From: Chloroflexota bacterium
Lineage (GTDB): Bacteria > Chloroflexota > Dehalococcoidia > UBA2979
Assembly: GCA_016875695.1 (NCBI GenBank)
Contig: VGPB01000100.1
Coordinates: forward strand, 1 to 7,134
DNA length: 7,134 nt
Direction of reading: 5' to 3'
In this document: one piece after another, positions 1 through 6,195 of the stretch
Position numbering within the stretch: the first letter of the stretch is position 1
Layout of the letters: each line of letters opens with the position of its first letter
Made by a program: the position numbers and the translations under genes
The notes under the pieces: generated by a model
The model's database searches: none
The model's input: only the letters and a program-made list of their open reading frames with translations
Told to the model about the DNA's origin: nothing

Positions 1-2
1 GG

Positions 3-737
3 TCAGCGTGCGCGCGCGGGCGTGGGCGTCGCGGCCGGCGCGCGGCGGCGCGGGCGCAGGCGCAGCCACGTGGTCGCAGCGAGCGCGGCGGCGAGGCTGA
101 ACCACGTCGCGGCGTACTCGAGGTGGGGGATCTGCGGGCTGAGCACTACGAAGTGGCGATCCGGCAGCGCGCCCGGCACGAAGTTCGTCGCCGGCGCGCG
201 CTCGCCCTCGATGACGTACCACGACAGCAGCTCGACGCCGAGGCGCGGCCGCATCGCGACCGGGTCAACGCGCGACCAGGCGCCGGCGGTGGTCTCGCGT
301 GCGCGCTCTTCGGGCACGTAGCGCGCGAGGCCGATGACCGTGGCCGGCGCGTCGCGGTCGAGCGCGGCGAGCACGACGTCCTTGCGCTCGAGGGGGTACC
401 ACCCGCGATTGACGAGCAGCGCGGGGCCGCCGCCTTCCGGCAGCAGCGCCTGCACGATCTCCTCGCCCTTCGTGTCGAAGCGGATGCGGTTCGCCAGCAG
501 CAGCACGGTCGGGTCCCAGTGGCCACTGACCGTGACGCGATGAAAGTCGAGGTCCACGGGGTCGTGGCGGAGCGCGTCGGCCCAGGCGAGCGGCGGCGCG
601 GCGACCTGCGCCTCGCGTCGCGCCTCAGTGCGCTCGGACTCGCGTGCGCGCAGCAGCTGCCAGCCGCCGAGCGCGAGCAGCACGGCGAGCGCGAGCACGA
701 CGAGCGGGAGCAGCATGATGACGGGGCGCACGCGCAC
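3..737 (-). CDS. SURF1 family cytochrome oxidase biogenesis protein
   Basis: Inner-membrane protein that helps assemble heme-copper (aa3-type) cytochrome c oxidase, probably in heme a handling at subunit I (known for the family). The 244-residue product has the whole SURF1 layout. There is an N-terminal membrane helix (about residues 7-24) running into GGWQLLR (24-30). A periplasmic domain carries LLVNRGWYPL (107-116) and a late SWYVIEG (172-178). The C-terminal PHLEYAATWFSLAAA (204-218) opens the second membrane helix. Length is normal for bacterial SURF1. The start used is GTG at 737; an ATG seven codons in (716) is a credible alternative and gives a tidier N-terminus. No Shine-Dalgarno is visible; a GACAAT hexamer at 745-750 (minus strand) sits 7 nt before the GTG, as it might for leaderless initiation, but this is weak. 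It lies 49 bp downstream of the broken corA on the same strand. No oxidase subunit genes are in view. The frame is intact. Confidence 0.92.
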   Translation of the reverse strand: MRVRPVIMLLPLVVLALAVLLALGGWQLLRARESERTEARREAQVAAPPLAWADALRHDPVDLDFHRVTVSGHWDPTVLLLANRIRFDTKGEEIVQALLPEGGGPALLVNRGWYPLERKDVVLAALDRDAPATVIGLARYVPEERARETTAGAWSRVDPVAMRPRLGVELLSWYVIEGERAPATNFVPGALPDRHFVVLSPQIPHLEYAATWFSLAAALAATTWLRLRPRRRAPAATPTPARAR

Positions 738-768
738 GAGCCGTATTGTCGCACGGCGGGCGCCGGCC

Positions 769-781
769 CCCCCGTAGGGGG
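769..781 (-). terminator. Short GC hairpin between corA and SURF1
   Basis: Five C-G pairs (769-773 with 777-781) enclose a 3-nt loop in the 49-bp gap after the corA stop. No T-run follows on the minus strand, so it could be a weak terminator, a processing stem or chance in GC-rich DNA. Confidence 0.2.
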
Positions 782-786
782 CGCGG

Positions 787-1760
787 CTAGATCCAACGGC
801 GCCGGCGGGACACGGCCAGCATGCCGCCGGTCACGGCGAGCGCGATGGCCTAGGCCATCGCGTAGCCTCAGCGCCAGCCGAGCTCCGGCATGTGCGTGAA
901 GTTCATGCCGTAGAGGCCGGTGAGGAAGGTGAGCGGGATGAAGATCGTGGAGATGACGGTGAGCACCTTCATGATCTGGTTCAAGCGGTTGCTGGCGCTG
1001 GAGGGGTAGACGTCCATCAGGCTGGAGCTCACGCCGCGCAGCGTCTCGACGGTCTCGATCAGTTGGACGCTGTGGTCGTAGGCGTCGCGGAGATAGACGC
1101 GTCGCGGGCTCAATGAGCGGCGTGTCGTCGCGCTTGAGGCGGCCGAGCACGTCGCGCAGCGGCCAGATGGAGGAGCGCAGGCGCGCGAGCTCGCGCTTGA
1201 TGGCGTGCAGGTCGCGCAGAGTCGCGGGACTCGGGTCGCGCACGATCGCGTCCTCGACGTGATCCAGCTCGTCGTCGACGCGCTCGAGCACGTCGAAGTG
1301 GGTATCGACGATCGCGTCGACGAGCGTGTAGGCCGACGCGTCGCTGCCGGCTTCGCGCAGGCGGCCGCCGTTGCGGAGCTGGCTGCGAGTGCGCTCGAAC
1401 ACGTCGCTGACCACGCCCTGCTGCACGGTCACGACGCACGCGCCGGTCAGGACGCGGTTCACCTGCTCGGAGGCGATGGTCATCTCCGACGTGGGGCTCA
1501 TGAGCATGCGCAGCAGGACGAGCACGTAGTCGTCGTAGCTCTCGAGCTTGGGCCATTCGTGCGTCTCGTGGAGGTTATCGATGTCGAGCGGGTGGAGGCC
1601 GAGCCGCACGCCGAGCGCGTTCGCGAACGCGCTGTCGATCGGGCCCTCGACGTCGAGCCACACGCGCGCGCCGGGCGGCGATGTCGTACTCGCGCAGATT
1701 GCGCGCGCTGTACTCCAGCACGCGGATGCGTGGCTCAGCTGCGGGGCCGGGCGAGGTCAT
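787..1760 (-). pseudogene. corA: corA-family Mg2+/divalent cation channel, disrupted
   Basis: CorA proteins are pentameric inner-membrane channels for Mg2+ and other divalent metals; the GMN motif between two C-terminal helices forms the pore mouth. The gene starts at ATG 1760 with an AGGA 6 nt upstream and begins with RIRVLEYSARNLREYD. The frame then changes in a CG run at about 1664-1672, continuing as VWLDVEG, the cytoplasmic domain, and VDDELDHVEDAI. A second change at about 1095-1105, again at a CG repeat, separates LIEPATR from VYLRDAYDHSVQLIETVE. TM1 (VLTVISTIFIPLTFLTGL) and YGMNFTHMPELGW follow (GMN at 901-909). A TGA (868-870) then stands where an aromatic residue is usual, a TAG (850-852) lies inside TM2, and the natural stop is at 787-789. 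Restoring 2 nt at each frame change gives about 325 residues, normal for CorA. No full-length protein can be made from the sequence as given. Real decay is more likely than error, because nonsense codons accompany the indels, but reads must decide. Confidence 0.9.
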
Positions 1761-1766
1761 GCGTGG

Positions 1767-1770
1767 TCCT
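1767..1770 (-). promoter_or_regulatory. Ribosome binding site of corA
   Basis: AGGA on the minus strand, 6 nt before the ATG at 1758-1760. It supports starting corA at 1760 rather than at the later in-frame codon near 1663, which would drop the conserved RVLEY beginning of the protein. Confidence 0.55.
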
Positions 1771-1925
1771 GCGTCGGGTGCACGTGGAGTGTAGGCGTGG
1801 CTCGGCGGCGGCGCACTCGCGCGTGCTCGCGACTCGTCATGGGCACGTACCGCGTCTCGGGTGTACAGTGCCGCGCACTCGGAGCGTCGCGATCCGATGG
1901 CGGGGCGCGCGACGAGGACGCGACG

Positions 1926-1980
1926 CGCAGCCGTCCGGGCTGAGCGTCGCAGGGACGCTCGCTCGGCCCAGACGGCTGCG
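1926..1980. other. Long nested hairpin upstream of the methyltransferase
   Basis: A perfect 10-bp outer stem (CGCAGCCGTC at 1926-1935 with GACGGCTGCG at 1971-1980) is followed by a single C/A mismatch. A 4-bp stem (1937-1940 with 1966-1969) comes next, then a 7-bp inner stem (GAGCGTC 1942-1948 with GACGCTC 1954-1960) around a GCAGG loop. A tandem GCTC (1957-1964) lets GAGC (1942-1945) pair in two registers; in the second, the middle stem becomes nine continuous pairs with one G-U. On the plus strand it ends 70 nt before the methyltransferase ATG, so it could lie in its 5' leader. No T-run follows, which argues against a simple terminator. Function unknown. Confidence 0.6.
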
Positions 1981-2050
1981 GCGACGCGGCCTGACGATTG
2001 GCGGCGAATGGAGCGCGCGACGTGCGGGCCTGTCTCGTGCTCGCATACCG

Positions 2051-2881
2051 ATGATGCGGCCGCAACCCAGTGACACGCCCCCCTCCCCCGACCCATGGGA
2101 CCCGGCGCAGTACGCGCGGTTCGCCGCCGAGCGTGCGCAGCCGGCCTACGACCTCGCCGCGCTCGTCGAGCGGCCGCCCGCGGCGGCTCCGGTCGCGCGC
2201 ATCGTCGACCTCGGCTGTGGGGCGGGCGAGCTTACGGCGTGGCTCCACCGCGAACTTGGCGCGACGTCGACACTGGGCATCGATCGCTCGCCGTCGATGC
2301 TCGAGCGTGCGAACGCGTTGCACGCCGCCGGGGTGCGCTTCGCGCGGGAGGAGATCGGCGCGTTCGTCGCGGCGGGACCGCCGGCGGGCGGCCCGTTCGA
2401 CCTCGTGTTCTCGAACGCGGCGCTGCAGTGGGTGCCGGCGCACGAGGCGCTATTCCCGCAGCTATGGGCGCTGGTGGCGTCGGACGGACAGCTCGCCGTA
2501 CAGCTGCCCGTCAACGACCAGCACCCCTCACAGTCGATCGCGCGGCAGCTGGCCACTGAGGCGCCGTTCGCCGAGGCGCTCCGCGGCTACGCCGGTTTCA
2601 CCCCGCCGTATGCGCCGGAGTGGTACGCGGGCGTGCTGCGCGAGCTGGGCGCGGCGCGCTGGGTAGTGCGGGTGCACGTGTACGGGCACGAGCTGAGGGA
2701 CACAGCGGCGGTCGTCGAGTGGATGCGCGGGACACTGCTCACGGCGTTCGCAGAGCGGCTGGCGACCGGGGCTTTCGCCGCGTTCACAGCGGAGTACGCC
2801 AGGCGCCTGCAACAGGCGCTCGGCGAGCAGCGGCCGTACTTCCTGACCTATAACCGGCTGCTGCTGTGGGCGCACAAGTGA
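2051..2881 (+). CDS. SAM-dependent methyltransferase, trans-aconitate 2-methyltransferase-like
   Basis: Class I Rossmann-fold methyltransferase, presumably cytosolic, 276 residues. It follows the trans-aconitate 2-methyltransferase (Tam) pattern: WDPAQYARFAAERAQPAYDL (16-35), the SAM-binding DLGCGAGE (53-60), GIDRSPSML with the ribose-binding aspartate (77-85), SNAALQWVPAHEALFPQLW (121-139), LAVQLP (148-153), and a C-terminal FLTYNRLLLWA (264-274). Tam methylates trans-aconitate, a side product that inhibits aconitase; that substrate is inferred from resemblance. Related enzymes methylate other small carboxylates. The start is ATG 2051, with ATG 2054 equally possible; homology begins only at residue 16. 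No clear Shine-Dalgarno precedes it. The gene stands alone on the plus strand, convergent with the small membrane gene, so its neighbours give no hint of the substrate. The frame is intact. Confidence 0.88.
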   Translation: MMRPQPSDTPPSPDPWDPAQYARFAAERAQPAYDLAALVERPPAAAPVARIVDLGCGAGELTAWLHRELGATSTLGIDRSPSMLERANALHAAGVRFAREEIGAFVAAGPPAGGPFDLVFSNAALQWVPAHEALFPQLWALVASDGQLAVQLPVNDQHPSQSIARQLATEAPFAEALRGYAGFTPPYAPEWYAGVLRELGAARWVVRVHVYGHELRDTAAVVEWMRGTLLTAFAERLATGAFAAFTAEYARRLQQALGEQRPYFLTYNRLLLWAHK

Positions 2882-2888
2882 GCGGCGT

Positions 2889-2913
2889 AGCGCGGGCCTC
2901 GGCGCACCGCGCT
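2889..2913. terminator. Inverted repeat between convergent genes
   Basis: AGCGCGG (2889-2895) pairs with CCGCGCT (2907-2913) across an 11-nt loop, filling the short gap between two convergent stop codons. The position suits a shared bidirectional terminator, but there is no T-run on either side. Confidence 0.35.
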
Positions 2914-3161
2914 CAGCGCAGGCGCACGTCCCACATCGCCAGCAGCATGCCGACCCAGATGAGCACGAGGAACGACGCGAACGACCCCGTGAACGCCGGC
3001 CAGAACGGCAGCGAGCGGCCGAGGTCGCTCGCGGGGCCGGCGAGTATCAGCGCGACGACGAGCGCGCCGCCACCCAGCACGCCCGCGCCCGCGACGACGG
3101 CGACCACGACCAGCAGGGCGTGGACGAGCCGGGCGTGGACGTAGTCGCGCTCCTCGTGCAC
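2913..3161 (-). CDS. Small two-helix membrane protein, unknown function
   Basis: An 82-residue hydrophobic protein I do not recognise. A charged N-terminus (HEERDY, residues 2-7) is followed by a long apolar segment rich in Val, Ala, Leu and Gly (about 12-41), a short polar loop containing DLGRS (45-49), and a second apolar segment with FLVLIWVGMLLAMW (63-76). It ends DVRLR. Two membrane helices are likely. The start is GTG 3161, the only usable start codon after the stop of the upstream gene; no Shine-Dalgarno is seen, which lowers confidence. It begins 36 nt after the stop of the disrupted IPT gene on the same strand, so the two may have been one transcription unit. The hydrophobic pattern and the intact frame beside a broken gene favour a real gene. 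Confidence 0.6.
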   Translation of the reverse strand: MHEERDYVHARLVHALLVVVAVVAGAGVLGGGALVVALILAGPASDLGRSLPFWPAFTGSFASFLVLIWVGMLLAMWDVRLR

Positions 3162-4047
3162 GGCGAACCAGTCTACGGCAGGGAGGGGGCGCGCGGCCTA
3201 CTCCGGCTGACGGCGCACGATTAGCACATCGGCGGCGGCGATCGTGGTCAGCGTGTTCACCACGGCGGGCGCGCCGAGGATGTAGCGCCGCCATTGCTGC
3301 TTCTCGACGTCGAGCGTGAAGACGGCGGCGTTGGTGAACTTCTGCGCCTTGATAAACGCCTGCAGGTCCTTCGTGTCGGCGACGACGAGCACAATGCCGC
3401 CTGCCGGCGGCGACTTCGCGAGGGTGGGGCTGCCCGGCGGGGCGTACGTGAAGCCCTTCTCGAGCGTCGTCGGGTCGCTGCCCGGGTTCGTCACGACCAC
3501 GTCGACGCTGCCGGCCGCCTTGGCGGCGGGCGCGGTCGCTTCGAGCTCGCTGTCGCTGCGAAGCGTGATCTTCGTGACCGCAACGCCACCGAAGCTCACC
3601 GCGACGCCCTTGACGAAGCCTGAGCCGGTGATGACGACGACGATGCCTCCTGCGAGGGGGCCCTCGTCAGGGGTCGCGGACTTCGCCGTGGGCGCCGGGC
3701 CCTTGTAGGTGAAGCCGGTCGCGAGCGAGCCCTCGAGACTGCCGACCTTGACCGTCACGGCGACCTGCCCGCCGCTGTCGCGCGCGGGCGTGACCGCGGT
3801 AATCGAGGTCGTGCTCGCGACGACGACGCCGGTGGCCGCGACGCCTCCGATTGTGACTGTGGTGCCGGTGGCGAAGTTCGTGCCGGTGATGGTGATCGCG
3901 GTGCCCCCAGCCAGCGGCCCGTTCGTGGGCGCGACCGCCGTGACGGTGAGCGTGCCGGGGGTGGTGTACGTGAACGCGCTCGCCATGGTGCCGCTGACGA
4001 GGTCCGCGTCCGTCACGGTGACCGCCACCTGGCCGGCTGCGCCGGCC

Positions 4048-4338
4048 GGCGTCTTCGCGGTGATCGAGGCGGCGCTCACGATGACGACATCGATCGCCTA
4101 GACGTCGCTGAACTTCATCGTGGCGCCGGCGAGCAAGCCGGTGTCGGTGATGGTGATGGCGGTACCGCCCGCCGTGGGCCCGGTGTTGGGCGTGACGGTG
4201 GTCACCGTCCGCGCCGGGTTTGCGGTCTAGTTGAAGGCGCGGGGCAGCGTGGCCGCCTGCGCGTCCGGGTTTGTGACGGCCATCGCGCTGACGCCGGCGC
4301 TCTTCGCGGGCGTCTTCGTGGTGATCGAGGCGGCGCTC
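4048..4338 (-). repeat. Near-identical DNA in IPT repeats 3 and 4
   Basis: The 30 bases at 4048-4077 and at 4309-4338 differ at one position and lie 261 bp (87 codons) apart, one IPT repeat unit. Similarity continues more loosely on both sides. This indicates fairly recent duplication or gene conversion between the units. Confidence 0.75.
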
Positions 4339-4452
4339 GCGGCGACGACGTCGGTCGCGGCGGTGCCCCCGAAGGTCACCGTCGCGCCGGCGACGAAGTT
4401 CGTGCCGGTGATCGTCACGGTCGTGCCGCCTGCCGCGACGCCGCTCGTGGGT

Positions 4453-4479
4453 GCGACGGCGGCGACGGCGGCGACGGCG
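4453..4479. repeat. Three tandem 9-nt units, GCGACGGCG
   Basis: Three perfect copies encode an Ala/Val linker between IPT repeats 2 and 3 in the restored frame. One of the two IPT frame changes falls inside or beside this tract, where slippage or base-calling error is easy. Confidence 0.8.
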
Positions 4480-5112
4480 GCGCGGGCAGCGGGTTGTACG
4501 TGTAGCCGGCGGCGCGCGTGCCGCTCTGGCCGTCGGGGTTGGTGACGGTGACCGCGACAGCGCCGGGGGCGGAGCGCGCGGGTGTGACCGCGGTGAGCGT
4601 GGTCCCCCTTGTGACGAGCACGCTCACCGCGGCCGTGCCGCCGAGCGTGAGCGTCGCGCCAGCGACGAAGCCGGTCCCGGTGACGGCGATGCTCGTGCCG
4701 CCGTTCACGGTGCCGGACGCCGGCGCGACGCTCATGACGACAGGCGCGACCGCGGCGGTGTACGTGTAGCCCGCGACCAGCGTGCGAACTGGCCGCCGAC
4801 GTTCGTGACGCCCACGTCGGCGGCGCCGATCGGGCGCGCGGGCGTCGTGGCCGTGATCGTCGTGGCGCTGGCGACGACGACGCTCGTGGCGGGCGTGCCG
4901 CCGATAGTCACGGTCACGCCCGCGACGAAGCTCGAGCCGCTGATGCTGATCGCCGTGCCGCCCACCGACGGGCCGAGCGCGAACGCGGCCGCGGTGACCG
5001 TCGGCACCGGAGCCGCGCCCGCGTGGCCGAGCCAGAGCAGCAAAGGGCCTGCCGCGTACAGCGGCACGGCGGCGAGCAGCGCCGCGCGAGTGAGGCGCAG
5101 GACGTACGTCAT

Positions 5113-5271
5113 CGCGGTGATCGTGGGGTCGCGTGGCCGCCCGTGGGATCGGGGGAAGGGCGCGGGGCTCCCTCGCGCACCCCGATCCCGCGCCCGTCGT
5201 GGGAGCCCGGGCTGCACACGGGCGGCGCGCGGCGGATCGTGCGATGCTTCGCGGCGCACGAGGGAGCGGCG
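5113..5271. other. 159-bp divergent gap with overlapping stems
   Basis: This lies between the IPT gene (minus) and the LLM oxidoreductase (plus). It contains stem A, 5142-5154 with 5180-5192 (13 pairs, one G-U; core GGGATCGGGG/CCCCGATCCC). Inside A sits stem C, 5161-5167 with 5171-5177. Stem B (GGGCGCGGG 5158-5166 with CCCGCGCCC 5187-5195) and stem D (GGGCTCCC 5165-5172 with GGGAGCCC 5201-5208) cannot form together with A plus C. On the plus strand this would be leader RNA ending about 60 nt before the LLM start. I found no convincing promoter hexamers. Confidence 0.55.
5260..5266 (+). promoter_or_regulatory. Ribosome binding site of the LLM gene
   Basis: GAGGGAG, 5 nt before the ATG at 5272-5274. 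It fixes the start: the open frame extends upstream to 5023, but that part runs antisense to the IPT gene and shows no domain. Confidence 0.75.
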
Positions 5272-6195
5272 ATGAGCGTGCGCATTGGGCTGTCGCTGTC
5301 GGCGCTGCCGTTCGCCTCGGCGCGGTCGCTGTGGCGCTGGGTCGAGCGCTGCGAGGCGAGCGACGTGGACTCGCTGTGGCAGACGGACCGGCTTGTGTCG
5401 TCCGACCCGTTCCTGGAGCCGCTCGCGTTCGCCGCGGCGCTCGCAGGCGGCACTGAGCGGCTGAAGTTCGGCATGAACGTGCTGGTGCTGCCGCTGCGCG
5501 ACCCGCTGGTGCTCGCGAAGCAGTGCGCAAGCATCGATTATCTAAGCGGGGGCCGGCTGCTGCCCGCCTTCGGCGTGGGCGGCGACGCCGCGGTCGAGTG
5601 GGCGGCCACGGGACGCGACGCGCGCGTGCGCGGCGCGCAGGCCGACGAGGCGCTGGCGATCTGCGCGCGGCTGTGGGCCGGCGAGCGTGTTACGTTCGAG
5701 GGCGCGCACTATCGCTATCGCGACGTGGCGATCGCGCCGCTGCCCGTGCAGCGACCGCTTCCGCTGTGGATCGGCGGCTCGAGCGCGGCGGCGGTCCGCC
5801 GCACGGCGCGCATCGGCACCGGATGGATCGCGGGCATCCAGACGGCGGCGCAGGTGGCGCCGGTCGTGGCCGCGATCCGCGAGGCCGCGCGCGCGGCCGA
5901 GCGTCCGGTTGCCGACGACCACTACGGCGCGGGATTCGCGTTCCGCTTCGGCGGCTGGGACGAGCCAGCGGTGCAGCAGGCCGCGGCGGGCATCGCGCGG
6001 CTTGCGCCGGCGGGCGATCCGCGCGAGTACCTCGCGGTCGGCGACGCCGCGGCGATCGTCGAGCGCGTGCAGCAGTACGTGGCGGCCGGCGTGTCGAAGT
6101 TCGTGCTGCGCCCGCTCGCCGCGGGCGACGCGGACGTAATGGCGCAGACCGAGCGGCTGATCGCCGAGGTGCTGCCGCAGGTGCACGGCCGGTGA
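5272..6195 (+). CDS. LLM-class flavin/F420-dependent oxidoreductase
   Basis: A 307-residue luciferase-like TIM-barrel enzyme using FMN or coenzyme F420; the substrate is not evident. Family landmarks in order: IGLSLSALPF (5-14), the region around DSLWQTDRL (33-41), LKFGMNVLVLPLRDPLVLAK (64-83), DYLSGGRLLPAFGVGG (89-104), the helix with EALAICARLWAGE (126-138), VTFEGAHYRYRD (140-151), then PLPVQRPLPLWIGGSS (156-171), typical of the cofactor phosphate region. IGTGWIAG (181-188) matches the usual gDGW stretch, but with Thr for Asp. The C-terminus GDAAAIVERVQQYVAAGVSK (257-276) is typical. Start ATG 5272 has a good ribosome site. Its stop overlaps the GTG start of gcvT by four bases, so the two are almost certainly co-translated; a link to C1-folate metabolism is inferred from that. 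I cannot tell FMN from F420 use by eye. The frame is intact. Confidence 0.87.
   Translation: MSVRIGLSLSALPFASARSLWRWVERCEASDVDSLWQTDRLVSSDPFLEPLAFAAALAGGTERLKFGMNVLVLPLRDPLVLAKQCASIDYLSGGRLLPAFGVGGDAAVEWAATGRDARVRGAQADEALAICARLWAGERVTFEGAHYRYRDVAIAPLPVQRPLPLWIGGSSAAAVRRTARIGTGWIAGIQTAAQVAPVVAAIREAARAAERPVADDHYGAGFAFRFGGWDEPAVQQAAAGIARLAPAGDPREYLAVGDAAAIVERVQQYVAAGVSKFVLRPLAAGDADVMAQTERLIAEVLPQVHGR

Larger units (their letters stand above)
1761..2050. other. 290-bp divergent non-coding gap
   Basis: This lies between the corA start (minus) and the methyltransferase start (plus). Open frames cross it on both strands, but they give Arg/Ala-rich translations with no recognisable domain and are continuations of shadows of the neighbours. 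It should hold both divergent promoters. I could not assign convincing -35/-10 pairs on either strand. The one clear structure is the hairpin at 1926-1980. Confidence 0.7.
3198..5112 (-). pseudogene. Exported protein of six IPT/TIG repeats, disrupted
   Basis: IPT/TIG domains are Ig-like beta sandwiches common in secreted or surface proteins; the ligand here is unknown. Reading starts at ATG 5112 with a signal peptide (basic start, apolar core, AGAA-type cleavage near residue 32). Six repeats follow at roughly 5016-4751, 4750-4480, 4457-4221, 4220-3957, 3956-3696 and 3695-3426. Each has the pattern VxPxxGPxxGGTxITITGTxF, then VTIGG, SITAxTPA, VAVTVTN and GFTY. A C-terminal module (3425-3198) with LDVEKQQWRRYILGAP and VVNTLTT looks like a separate domain. 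Four lesions break it: a 1-nt loss near 4784-4790, a 1-nt loss inside or beside a 9-nt repeat near 4450-4490, TAG at 4227-4229 where the repeat normally has Tyr, and TAG at 4098-4100 in repeat 4. Adding 2 nt restores 638 residues. The longest intact piece is repeats 5-6 plus the C-terminus. Decay or sequence error are both possible. Confidence 0.87.

Noticed and set aside
1095..1105. Programmed ribosomal frameshift in corA or the IPT gene
   Set aside because: There is no slippery heptamer or conserved downstream structure, the changes occur at CG or 9-nt repeats, and nonsense codons further along would still stop translation.
146..1663. A 505-codon minus-strand open frame running from corA into SURF1
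   Set aside because: Only its first third reads as CorA. After the frame change near 1100 it becomes Arg/Pro/Ser-rich and overlaps the true SURF1 frame, so it is a frameshift artefact plus a shadow.
1205..2881. Treating the 558-codon plus-strand frame as one long gene
   Set aside because: The part before 2051 is antisense to corA and lacks any domain. Methyltransferase homology starts after the ATG at 2051.
850..4229. Stop-codon reassignment (amber or opal recoding)
   Set aside because: The three TAG codons and one TGA stand at positions expecting different residues (aromatic, aliphatic or small). Natural ends such as that of corA also use TAG, other genes end in TGA, and both affected genes carry indels as well.
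4453..4479. CRISPR or regulatory iterons at the tandem 9-mers
   Set aside because: Units are contiguous with no spacers, are in frame with the protein linker, and number only three.
5113..5271. Glycine riboswitch upstream of gcvT
   Set aside because: I could not find the conserved glycine aptamer core or a tandem aptamer layout, only GC-rich stems, and the first gene downstream is the LLM enzyme.
4451..5275. Plus-strand open frames across the IPT region
   Set aside because: They are antisense shadows of the repeat gene in GC-rich DNA, with low-complexity Arg/Ala/Gly or Val/Pro-rich translations and no domains.
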